Of a stretch of 45,540 nt of DNA, positions 15,912-22,218 are shown piece by piece. The position numbers and the translations under genes are program-made. Positions within the stretch are counted from its first letter, which is position 1. Every line of letters begins with the position of its first letter. The DNA comes from a virus, in IMG/VR virus record IMGVR_UViG_3300046328_001334, positions 1 to 45,540 of that record; one strand, 5' to 3'. The notes beneath the pieces were generated by a model. That model saw only the letters and a program-made list of their open reading frames with translations, made no database searches and had not been told where the DNA came from.

Positions 15912-16465
15912 TATAAAAATATGCCGTTAGGTAAATCTTGTGTGATGTTGTAATTGTTGCTAAGGGTAAATGAAAACTGAAACCGCCAACCATAAGCATT
16001 GGTTAATACTGGGCCAATTGGTACACGTTCTGCACCTGCCAATTCAAAAAACTTAAATGGTGATGCGCACAAGGTTTTGCCTTTGCCGTAATGGTCGTGC
16101 CAAATTTTGTTTAATAGCTGCGCCATAATGGTTTCAGTTGCTGCATAGGCTCTTTCTTCATCTTGTGGATCATTGGCTTTTGCCTCGCTTACTACCGAAA
16201 AAGCACCCATCAAATTACCCTGAACGTTAAAAGCATGTTCTGCTTTGTAATTTTCTTCATAAAGTTCTAGCAGCAAACAAGTAGGCGCAACAGATGTACG
16301 CATCCCTTTTATTAGGTCTGTGGCGTTCCAGCGGCTAAAGCTGCAACTGCCCGGTGAGCCGTTACCTGTTTCACTTGCAGGGTCATGTACTAAATCCTTA
16401 TGCTTTACTGCTAATTGACGGAAATAATCAATATAGCTTTCTACATTAGTTGCTGTGTTGCTCAT
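15911..16465 (-). CDS. Tail or head completion protein, unnamed
   Basis: 184 residues from ATG 16465 (MSNTATNVESYIDYFRQLAVKHKDLVHD), which is inside the end of the previous gene by 20 bases. A start 16 codons earlier would overlap more and adds a strongly basic extension. The Trp/Phe-rich C-terminus (NAYGWRFQFSFTLSNNYNI) suggests a beta structure. Position is that of a tail terminator or neck protein. Family not recognised. Confidence 0.6.
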   Translation of the reverse strand: MSNTATNVESYIDYFRQLAVKHKDLVHDPASETGNGSPGSCSFSRWNATDLIKGMRTSVAPTCLLLELYEENYKAEHAFNVQGNLMGAFSVVSEAKANDPQDEERAYAATETIMAQLLNKIWHDHYGKGKTLCASPFKFFELAGAERVPIGPVLTNAYGWRFQFSFTLSNNYNITQDLPNGIFL

Positions 16466-17279
16466 ACTGTGCCTCCATTTCTTTTGCGTGAATTGCCTCT
16501 TGTTCCATATCAAAGAAAAACTCTAATACTTTTAATTGCCTAATCTGTAAGCGAGTGCCATTTTTAGGGCCTGCACCTGCATGTATGCACTTGGTAAAGG
16601 CTAGTATATCTGGCTCGTTACTTGTTTTGCCGCCTTCGTGTATAGTAGGAAAAAGCAATGGCAGCCTAGCTCGGCAACCGAAATACCACATAAACGCTGC
16701 GTACAATTGCCATGGTTGCAGCTTTAAAAATTGTGGCACCATCTTTTCGTATTGGTAACGTTTTTCGCTTCCATTACTATTGGTTACATAAGGTTGGTTT
16801 GGCTTGCGCCAAAGTATGGCCATTAAGTTAGCCAAAGGCAAAGGCCCAGGATCTGCAATAAATTCTGAAAAATGTATTTCTGCATCTTCAAACTCACCGC
16901 AGGTAATATCTGCAAATGCATCTTTTGGCCCAACTACTTTGGGCGAGAAGATACCAGGTAATGTAAGGGTAGCTTGTGGCTGTTTTGTGAGTTGGTTATC
17001 AGCAAAGAGAAACTGCAACAAGCTTGGCGCTTGCTCACTAAAATCTGAGATATTAATGTTTTGCTGCCAATGGCTTGGTAAGGTTTGCTTTTGTTGCTCG
17101 GCTCTGTGTCTGATGATATACAATAGCAGTTCTGCCTTGGCCATAGCCTGGCATTCTTCAGTGGCTATTTGTTGCTTGCACAGTTGAATGATTTCTTCAG
17201 TATGCAATTCTTCCCATGCTGATGGTAGCTCAATTGTTACATTGAATTTACCCGGCTGAAATAAATTGATACTTACCAT
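16446..17279 (-). CDS. Tail assembly protein, unnamed
   Basis: 277 residues. N-terminal half (FNVTIELPSAWEELHTEEIIQLCKQQ, a helix-rich MAKAELLLYIIRHRAEQQ, then LLQFLFADNQLTKQ) resembles proteins that follow tail tube genes in Bacteroidota phages and may act as a tail chaperone. C-terminal part has a Trp/Tyr-rich PWQLYAAFMWYFGCRARLPLLFP. No slippery frameshift site was identified. Start fixed by late promoter E at exactly 40 bases. Confidence 0.65.
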   Translation of the reverse strand: MVSINLFQPGKFNVTIELPSAWEELHTEEIIQLCKQQIATEECQAMAKAELLLYIIRHRAEQQKQTLPSHWQQNINISDFSEQAPSLLQFLFADNQLTKQPQATLTLPGIFSPKVVGPKDAFADITCGEFEDAEIHFSEFIADPGPLPLANLMAILWRKPNQPYVTNSNGSEKRYQYEKMVPQFLKLQPWQLYAAFMWYFGCRARLPLLFPTIHEGGKTSNEPDILAFTKCIHAGAGPKNGTRLQIRQLKVLEFFFDMEQEAIHAKEMEAQYEQHSN

Positions 17280-17305
17280 GGTACTAAAGTAGCGTGGTAG
17301 GTAAG
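17272..17305 (-). promoter_or_regulatory. Start-codon inverted repeat at site E
   Basis: CTTACC / GGTAAG arms (17300-17305 and 17272-17277), 6 bp, with neighbouring bases partly extending the pairing. The ATG (17279-17277) lies at the edge of the 3' arm. Weaker than sites B, C and G. Confidence 0.45.
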
Positions 17306-17319
17306 GTAGGTAAAGGACA
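17284..17319 (-). promoter_or_regulatory. Late promoter E (before tail genes)
   Basis: TGTCCTTT at 17319-17312, 20 bases, then TACTTTAG at 17291-17284. The ATG at 17279 is exactly 40 bases from the motif start. Confidence 0.7.
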
Positions 17320-17321
17320 AG

Positions 17322-17630
17322 CTACAGTTTACGCATCATCCATTCAAATTGCAATACACCATAATCGTAAAAGGTAAAGCCTGCTTGGTGCAGCCATACA
17401 GCCACATCTTCACTACTATAATTAAGGCTTGGTATTAACTTTTGTAGCTGCTCGTATATTTCGTTGGTGCTATAATGCAGGGTTGCATCTTTTGGGCTAT
17501 GCACTGGCTCGTAGTGCTGGCGTAACATGTTTTTTACTTTTTCAATTAATCCGGTGGCGTCTGTAGTGGATGCTTCCATAAAGTAAGTGGTTGGTGTGTG
17601 CGAAAACTCTACCAAACGATAGTGTGCCAT
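17322..17630 (-). CDS. Hypothetical protein with its own promoter and folded leader
   Basis: 102 residues, soluble, with many Tyr, His and Trp (for example EIYEQLQKLIPSLNYSSEDVAVWLHQAGFTFYDYG, about 57-92). No family recognised. It is insulated from the tail tube gene by a terminator (17711-17740), has a TAnnTTTG promoter (17696-17703) and a leader that pairs over a long stretch with its first 13 codons. It therefore looks separately regulated, unlike its structural neighbours. The leader also contains the 25-nt element complementary to 4468-4492. Confidence 0.65.
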   Translation of the reverse strand: MAHYRLVEFSHTPTTYFMEASTTDATGLIEKVKNMLRQHYEPVHSPKDATLHYSTNEIYEQLQKLIPSLNYSSEDVAVWLHQAGFTFYDYGVLQFEWMMRKL

Positions 17631-17693
17631 TAAAGGCCACCAACCACTATAAGGTTGTAGCCACTATCGTTTGTATCAATAAAGTTTTCGCAC
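17593..17693 (-). promoter_or_regulatory. Leader hairpin over the start of the 17322-17630 gene
   Basis: On the minus strand the leader reads GTGCGAAAACT (from 17693) and AAACGATAGTG (to 17662). Coding bases 17621-17593 contain CACTATCGTTT and AGTTTTCGCAC in reverse order, so two 11-bp stems form with a small internal loop. An inner pair, AGTGGTTGG / CCAACCACT, lies between leader (about 17640) and codons 14-17. The ATG at 17630 is enclosed. Confidence 0.7.
17668..17692 (-). repeat. 25-nt element complementary to 4468-4492
   Basis: Part of the 5' arm of the leader hairpin. Exact inverted copy of 4468-4492; both are non-coding and both are transcribed leftward, so the two RNAs could pair over 25 bp. 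Confidence 0.85.
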
Positions 17694-17695
17694 GT

Positions 17696-17726
17696 CAAAT
17701 ATAGGTACAAAAAATCCCCTACCAAT
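17696..17726 (-). promoter_or_regulatory. Promoter of the 17322-17630 gene
   Basis: ATTG at 17726-17723, 19 bases, TATATTTG at 17703-17696. The -33 element lies in the loop of the upstream terminator. Transcription would begin near 17690, right at the 5' arm of the leader hairpin. Confidence 0.6.
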
Positions 17727-17740
17727 TGGCAGGGGATTTT
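17711..17740 (-). terminator. Terminator after the tail tube gene
   Basis: AAAATCCCCT / AGGGGATTTT perfect 10-bp stem with a 10-base loop and T tracts on both strands, 24 bases after the tail tube stop. It can work in both directions. Confidence 0.9.
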
Positions 17741-17763
17741 AGCATTTATTAACCACCTATAAA

Positions 17764-18561
17764 TTAAGCTAACAACACAGGATCAGCTGCTACTTTGTAA
17801 ATGCGTGCCTTACCGTCGTACATCGCTTTACATACATAGCCTTTTGTACCATCTTTGGTTGTACCAGTTTCAAAGTCGCTAGTAACCCATGCACTTGTGC
17901 AATCGCAACCAAGTTGGTAATAAAAATCTGCATCGCAGTTAGCATCTGGTACTAGAATTACGTGCGGTACATTCATAATGGCTTCAACTTGCTCCATTAA
18001 AGCTGCAGAAATACCACCCATTACAAATTCTAATTCCCAGTTTTGCTTGTTGCTACCAAGGTCACCCACGGTTTTAGCCCCCAATTTGTTTTTTTGCGGT
18101 AGCAAGTCAAATTTAGCAAAGCCATAAGCCGAAGCCGGTGGCGCTGCAATGCTTACTGTAGGTGCGGTGCTGTAGCCGCTACCATTTGCAGTAATTAAAA
18201 TGCTATCTACCACACCATTTACTAAAATGGCTGTTGCCGTAGCCCCTGTACCACCACCACCAGAAATAGTTACTGCTGGTGCAGTACCATAACCGTTACC
18301 ACCATTGGTTACAGCAATAGCTGTAATTACTTGTGTGGCTAATGTAACCGTACCTGCTGTGGCACGCACATTGGTATTGGCTGGTGTTTTAAATGTGTGT
18401 GCGGCTTTTACCGTAACACTATCGCCCGGCTTTGTAAAAGGCGCTTGTGGCGAACTAACATTATCAAACCACGCCTTAGGCGCAATAAGCACATGCTCAC
18501 CTATACCGCTATCGGTATTAATCGCATTGCCATTGCCTCTTATTTTATCATATGCACTCAT
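17764..18561 (-). CDS. Major tail tube protein with an inserted surface domain
   Basis: 265 residues. Ends (MSAYDKIRGNGNAINTDSG... and WVTSDFETGTTKDGTKGYVCKAMYDGKARIYK) look like a phage tail tube protein. Residues about 65-140 are a Gly/Thr/Ala-rich insert with two repeats of the type VTNGGNGYGTAPAVTISGGG and ITANGSGYSTAPTVSI, a small beta module often added to virion proteins and probably displayed outside. A terminator follows, and the gene stands apart from its neighbours, as expected for a highly expressed protein. Confidence 0.7.
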   Translation of the reverse strand: MSAYDKIRGNGNAINTDSGIGEHVLIAPKAWFDNVSSPQAPFTKPGDSVTVKAAHTFKTPANTNVRATAGTVTLATQVITAIAVTNGGNGYGTAPAVTISGGGGTGATATAILVNGVVDSILITANGSGYSTAPTVSIAAPPASAYGFAKFDLLPQKNKLGAKTVGDLGSNKQNWELEFVMGGISAALMEQVEAIMNVPHVILVPDANCDADFYYQLGCDCTSAWVTSDFETGTTKDGTKGYVCKAMYDGKARIYKVAADPVLLA

Positions 18562-18624
18562 GATTGAAAAAGATTTTGTTATTAATTAATAATTTTTTGC
18601 TTGTAACGCAAGTGTAACAAGGGG

Positions 18625-19047
18625 TTAGGCTTGCTCTACCAGTACGTTTTGACCAGAAATAGCTAATAGCTTGTCTATGATGGTATCATCTAGCGCAGCT
18701 TCAGCAGCAATGTACAAAGTAGGATCGCCAAGTAGTCTGAAAGTAGGGAAAGCCCATTTGTACTTTTTCTTCTTTCTTTCTACCAACTCTTCAGGTATAG
18801 TTGGCTTTTCAGCAACTTCCTTTGTTTTTAAAACGATGCCACCTAATTCAGCTTTTTGCAACTCAAGCTTGCCTATTTTTTCGGCTTGCGCTTGAATTAG
18901 TTTTTCTTGTGCATCAACTTTTGCAGCAAGGCTTTCTAATGTTAATTCGTCCACGATATAAAATTTAAAATGAGATAATGAGGTTTTGCGAATCAGTTTG
19001 CCGTCTATTCTTTCTGTATAGACTTTCGCTGTGTGACCGATCGCCAA
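18625..19047 (-). CDS. Head-tail region coiled-coil protein
   Basis: Up to 140 residues. Residues 36-75 form a coiled coil (LAAKVDAQEKLIQAQAEKIGKLELQKAEL), then a Lys-rich EERKKKKYK-like stretch and a globular end (FPTFRLLGDPTLYIAAEAALDDTIIDKLLA). The ATG at 19047 overlaps the previous gene by 43 bases. A GTG at 18954 (residue 32), directly before the coiled coil, would remove the overlap and is a real alternative. Position between capsid and tail tube genes suggests a head-tail joining or capsid accessory role. Confidence 0.6.
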   Translation of the reverse strand: MAIGHTAKVYTERIDGKLIRKTSLSHFKFYIVDELTLESLAAKVDAQEKLIQAQAEKIGKLELQKAELGGIVLKTKEVAEKPTIPEELVERKKKKYKWAFPTFRLLGDPTLYIAAEAALDDTIIDKLLAISGQNVLVEQA

Positions 19048-19448
19048 TAAATGGTAGTTGCAGCTTTCCCTTTTACGCGTAGATATATTTTGTTACTGAC
19101 CACTGATATTGTAAATGTTGCAGTGCCCAAGCCTGTATCGGTAACTATTGCCGAAACATCTGATATGGTACCAAGTGTAACCGTACCTGCAACCACCTTG
19201 TAACGAAAGGCTCTTATGCCTGTAACAGCATCAGAGGTTGCAGGGTTGTAGCCTACCACATTTACTAGTACTACACCAGCTTCGTTGCTAGTGGTAATAA
19301 TACTATCAATAGCTGTAACAGTGCTATCGGTAGTTTTTAAGCTTTTGGCAAAGCCTTCATCCGCATTGCGGTTAAGGTACTTTTGCCCAGATACTGAAGC
19401 TGTAACTATTGTACAGGCAAGCAGTAATAAGAATGCAATTTTTTTCAT
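19005..19448 (-). CDS. Secreted protein with signal peptide, in the head gene block
   Basis: 147 residues starting MKKIAFLLLLACTIVTASVSGQ, a clear Sec signal peptide with cleavage likely near residue 21. The mature part is Thr/Val/Ser-rich beta structure (TIVTDTGLGTATFTISVVSNKIYLRVKG). A signal peptide is unexpected directly after the capsid gene, because capsid parts assemble in the cytoplasm. It may be exported by the lysogen or infected cell, or the hydrophobic end may have another use. Function unknown. Starts 57 bases after the capsid stop. Confidence 0.7.
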   Translation of the reverse strand: MKKIAFLLLLACTIVTASVSGQKYLNRNADEGFAKSLKTTDSTVTAIDSIITTSNEAGVVLVNVVGYNPATSDAVTGIRAFRYKVVAGTVTLGTISDVSAIVTDTGLGTATFTISVVSNKIYLRVKGKAATTIYWRSVTQRKSIQKE

Positions 19449-19504
19449 GATTGTAAAATGTGGGGGATTTCTCCCCCGATTATGTAATAAGGTTTACGAG
19501 TGGC

Positions 19505-20476
19505 TTACGCTTGCTCGTTTACGAACAATAATTTAGGCTGAACAAAACCAATACCTGCAAACCAGTCTGTCCACGCTTTTAGCTTTCTATCAACACGCTC
19601 AAGGTTGTAGGCATTGATGTTCTCAAACCCTTTAACACCCATGATGGCATTGAATTTTGGTGTACACCAAATACGGTTTTTACCTTGCATACTTGCACGG
19701 CCTACGATGGTGATGTTTTCAAAATCTACAACACTTGTTCTATCGCTTACTTGCTGATAGTTCATGTTGTATTTTGTACGCATACCTTCTTTAAACTTCT
19801 GAACCAAGGTTCTGTTCATGTTTAATTCCATTGGCATGAAGCGATACTTCTCTTCAATAGATTTAATGAACGCTTCTACCTGAGTTACAAAGTCAACAGC
19901 ACTTGTTGCAATAGTACCTGTAGTTATAGGCGTTAAATCACCTGCCGCAATAAAGTCAGTGAATTGTTTTTCAATACCATTCATTACACTTTCTGCTGGG
20001 CTTGCTACACCTTCTTCTGCCTCTACACGTACACCTTTATATATGGCTTTCATTTCCATATCCTCAAGGCTCTTCATGGTTAAGTACTCTTCAAAAATGT
20101 AACGGATCAACGGCCAGTCTTCTACGGTAGCTTTATTGGTAGCTAAGAAAGCTAACCAGCTTCTTTGTACAGCACCTGGGCGGATGTACTGATCAATCTT
20201 CATTTGAAATAGTGGTATGCGCACTGGTGCAAATGAAATGCTTCCTTTGGCTGTAAAGTCCTCTTGGTAAGCTTGTAAAATTTCACCTACTTCTACATTC
20301 GCTTCTCTAAGCTCTGTATTGTTGGTAGGCACAATAGTAAAGGCATCTCTAGTGCCAAAACTTTCGAAAGGTAACATGTGTAGGTTTTGTACACCTTGCC
20401 CTTCTGGTACATAGTACTCACCAAAGTCTTGAACAATTTGTTCAATATCTACGGTGGTGTTTAACTCTAACGACAT
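19505..20476 (-). CDS. Major capsid protein
   Basis: 323 residues, typical capsid length. It follows the protease and scaffold-like genes and precedes the tail genes. Internal features fit a HK97-fold capsid of the kind found in Bacteroidota phages: an N-arm, EEYLTMKSLEDMEMKAIYKG (about 128-147, spine helix and E-loop region) and a C-terminal IVGRASMQGKNRIWCTPKFNAIMG. Assignment rests mainly on order, size and the general pattern. It begins 31 bases after the scaffold candidate. Confidence 0.8.
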   Translation of the reverse strand: MSLELNTTVDIEQIVQDFGEYYVPEGQGVQNLHMLPFESFGTRDAFTIVPTNNTELREANVEVGEILQAYQEDFTAKGSISFAPVRIPLFQMKIDQYIRPGAVQRSWLAFLATNKATVEDWPLIRYIFEEYLTMKSLEDMEMKAIYKGVRVEAEEGVASPAESVMNGIEKQFTDFIAAGDLTPITTGTIATSAVDFVTQVEAFIKSIEEKYRFMPMELNMNRTLVQKFKEGMRTKYNMNYQQVSDRTSVVDFENITIVGRASMQGKNRIWCTPKFNAIMGVKGFENINAYNLERVDRKLKAWTDWFAGIGFVQPKLLFVNEQA

Positions 20477-20507
20477 AATTAAAAGTTAATAAGTTATAAA
20501 ATATTGT

Positions 20508-20957
20508 TTACTTACTCTGTTGTTTTACAAGCTGTTTAGCCGCTTGATTGGCTGGATGCTCTGGCGAATCGAAACGAGGGCGTTCGTTTTTAACTTCTAC
20601 GTGCTGCTCATCTTGCTGTGCAGCAGGCTTACTACCACTTGTGCTACTAGGTTTTTTGCCTAATTCTACAATCTGCGCTTGCAGTGTAGCAATGGTTGCA
20701 GCTTGCGTAGCAGAAAGGGTAGTTGCTTCATCTATGTTGGCTTGCATGGTAGTTATGGCAGTTTCTTTTTCTTCAATAGTGGCTACATGCGCTTCTATGG
20801 TAGCGTTGGCTTGCTCTAGTGCTGGTGCATTGGTAGCAAGTGTTTGCTCAATACTGTTTAAGTGCGCAACACTTAAAAAGCCACCTTCGTTAATGATGCC
20901 GCTTTCGTCAAAATGTTCCGCTGTAGGAACTAGTGCTTGTATTTGTGCGTATTTCAT
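20508..20957 (-). CDS. Scaffolding protein candidate
   Basis: 149 residues, strongly Ala/Thr/Gln/Glu-rich, with a long coiled coil (about 35-100, repeats of ATIEAHVATIEEKETAITTMQANIDEAT and ATIATLQAQIVEL) and a disordered charged tail (SGSKPAAQQDEQHVEV...). Position between protease and capsid genes is the classical place for a scaffold that is removed by the protease. The sequence gives no enzymatic motif. Confidence 0.7.
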   Translation of the reverse strand: MKYAQIQALVPTAEHFDESGIINEGGFLSVAHLNSIEQTLATNAPALEQANATIEAHVATIEEKETAITTMQANIDEATTLSATQAATIATLQAQIVELGKKPSSTSGSKPAAQQDEQHVEVKNERPRFDSPEHPANQAAKQLVKQQSK

Positions 20958-20963
20958 AAAAAA

Positions 20964-21866
20964 TTATTTTTTGTTTCGTTTACCTAGCCATGCAGCTTTG
21001 CTTACTACTTTATCAAATGCCATAACGCCATCGCTTAAGCCTATTTTTTTGCTCTCATTTGCGTAAAACATTTTACCAGTATTCCAGGCGTTTACATTAG
21101 CAGCAGATTTCGGTCTACTAGTGCTTACATGTTTTATAAATTGATCTACATGTAATTTTAAGTCAGCTTCAATAGCACTAGTATCTCCAGCAAGCGCAGC
21201 TCTGTAATCCCCATTCTTATCAGTGCTTTGTGGTGCGTATATTTCTAGCATCTTAACGCCCTCTTTTTCTAGGTAGCCAGAAAAATCTAGCAACGTGCAA
21301 TAGCTACCTATGCTACCTACTTGATCCATTTCGTTGCTGAGGTAAAACTCATCTGAAGCAGAGGAAAAATGTACACCAAGGCTAGCTACCATACCATCTG
21401 CATAACTAAGTACAGGCTTGTTACGGCGCTGTAACACAGATACATAACCGCTTGCAGCTCTAGATTCACCACCGGGTGTATCCATTAGCTGAATGATGCT
21501 GCCAATGTTTTCCCGGCGCATTAAATCCATTAACCAATTGGTACGCTGTATCATACCAGGTTCGCCACAGTCACCATTGTATTTAGTGCAAGGGCCAGTA
21601 ATGGGAATTACACCAACGCTATTAGGTGCTAGGTTGGTATTTTGTACTATTCTATCGCCTACTCGTATAAACAATGGTTGGTTTTCCATTGTGTTAGGAT
21701 CAATGGCAAATGGCATTGCATCATCAGCGCTACCAGAGCGTTGTGCAAAACTTACAGGGCTACCCTTGAGCATTATGGCCACAAGTGGTAGATGCTCAAG
21801 CGCCCATTGCTGATCAATCATCCAACGGCCTCTTAATATGGCTGATATGGTGTGATTGAATGACAT
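20964..21866 (-). CDS. Prohead protease, S49 (SppA/ClpP-like) family
   Basis: 300 residues with the S49 pattern: IIQLMDTPGGESRAASGYV (about 126-144), SYADGMVASLGVHFSSASDEFYLS (about 155-178) where Ser in VAS is the likely nucleophile, then MDQVGSIGSYCTLLDFSGYLEKEGVKMLEIYA. The C-terminal part has the usual FIKHVSTSR and GKMFYANESKKIGLSDGV. It probably trims scaffold and capsid during head maturation. Followed directly (6 bases) by the scaffold candidate. It is the first gene after late promoter F. Confidence 0.88.
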   Translation of the reverse strand: MSFNHTISAILRGRWMIDQQWALEHLPLVAIMLKGSPVSFAQRSGSADDAMPFAIDPNTMENQPLFIRVGDRIVQNTNLAPNSVGVIPITGPCTKYNGDCGEPGMIQRTNWLMDLMRRENIGSIIQLMDTPGGESRAASGYVSVLQRRNKPVLSYADGMVASLGVHFSSASDEFYLSNEMDQVGSIGSYCTLLDFSGYLEKEGVKMLEIYAPQSTDKNGDYRAALAGDTSAIEADLKLHVDQFIKHVSTSRPKSAANVNAWNTGKMFYANESKKIGLSDGVMAFDKVVSKAAWLGKRNKK

Positions 21867-21904
21867 TAATTGTTTTTCATTTTGCGTGAATTACTTTGAG
21901 GATA

Positions 21905-21940
21905 TAAAAATGCCTCGCATTGCGAGGCATTTAAAGGACA
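21905..21940 (-). promoter_or_regulatory. Late promoter F (before protease and capsid genes)
   Basis: TGTCCTTT at 21940-21933, 20 bases, then CATTTTTA at 21912-21905. The 20-base spacer is filled by the terminator hairpin. Leader to the ATG at 21866 would be about 34 bases. Confidence 0.75.
21910..21930 (-). terminator. Terminator inside late promoter F
   Basis: Perfect stem ATGCCTCGC / GCGAGGCAT with a 3-base loop and TTTTTAT after it. Its T run doubles as the -7 box of promoter F, so RNA from upstream ends exactly where the new transcription unit begins. Confidence 0.85.
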
Positions 21941-21953
21941 AAAATTTGAGGTT

Positions 21954-22217
21954 TTATTTCAAACTATTAATACTCGTATCTCTTACTTGTTTTTCGAGTT
22001 CAAAAAGCAAGCTATCTATTGAGCCAATTACAAACTTTACTTGGTCATGTGGCAAGCTGCTAGCATCTACTATTTTTTGTATGGCTTGTAACTTGTTTAC
22101 ATGCTTTGAAATTTCGGCTGGCTCAAACTCAAATTTGAATTTTTTAGCAGGCTGTTGAATGGGCGAAAATGCAGATAATGCAAGCATTGCAAATGCGACA
22201 AAAATTACTTTTCTCAT
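21954..22217 (-). CDS. Small exported protein
   Basis: 87 residues from ATG 22217 (MRKVIFVAFAMLALSAFS), which gives a good Sec signal peptide; the ATG at 22226 would add three residues and overlap the upstream stop. The mature part is Lys/Phe-rich then helical (ISKHVNKLQAIQKIVDASSLPHDQVKFVIGSIDSLLFELEKQV). No lipobox Cys. It follows the SGNH fibre-like gene by one base, so the two exported products probably belong together. Function unknown. Confidence 0.65.
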   Translation of the reverse strand: MRKVIFVAFAMLALSAFSPIQQPAKKFKFEFEPAEISKHVNKLQAIQKIVDASSLPHDQVKFVIGSIDSLLFELEKQVRDTSINSLK

Positions 22218-22218
22218 A

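Noticed and set aside
16446-17279. Programmed frameshift for tail chaperone genes (G/GT type)
   Set aside because: I saw no heptamer slippery site with a following overlapping frame near the end of this gene; the next gene has its own start.
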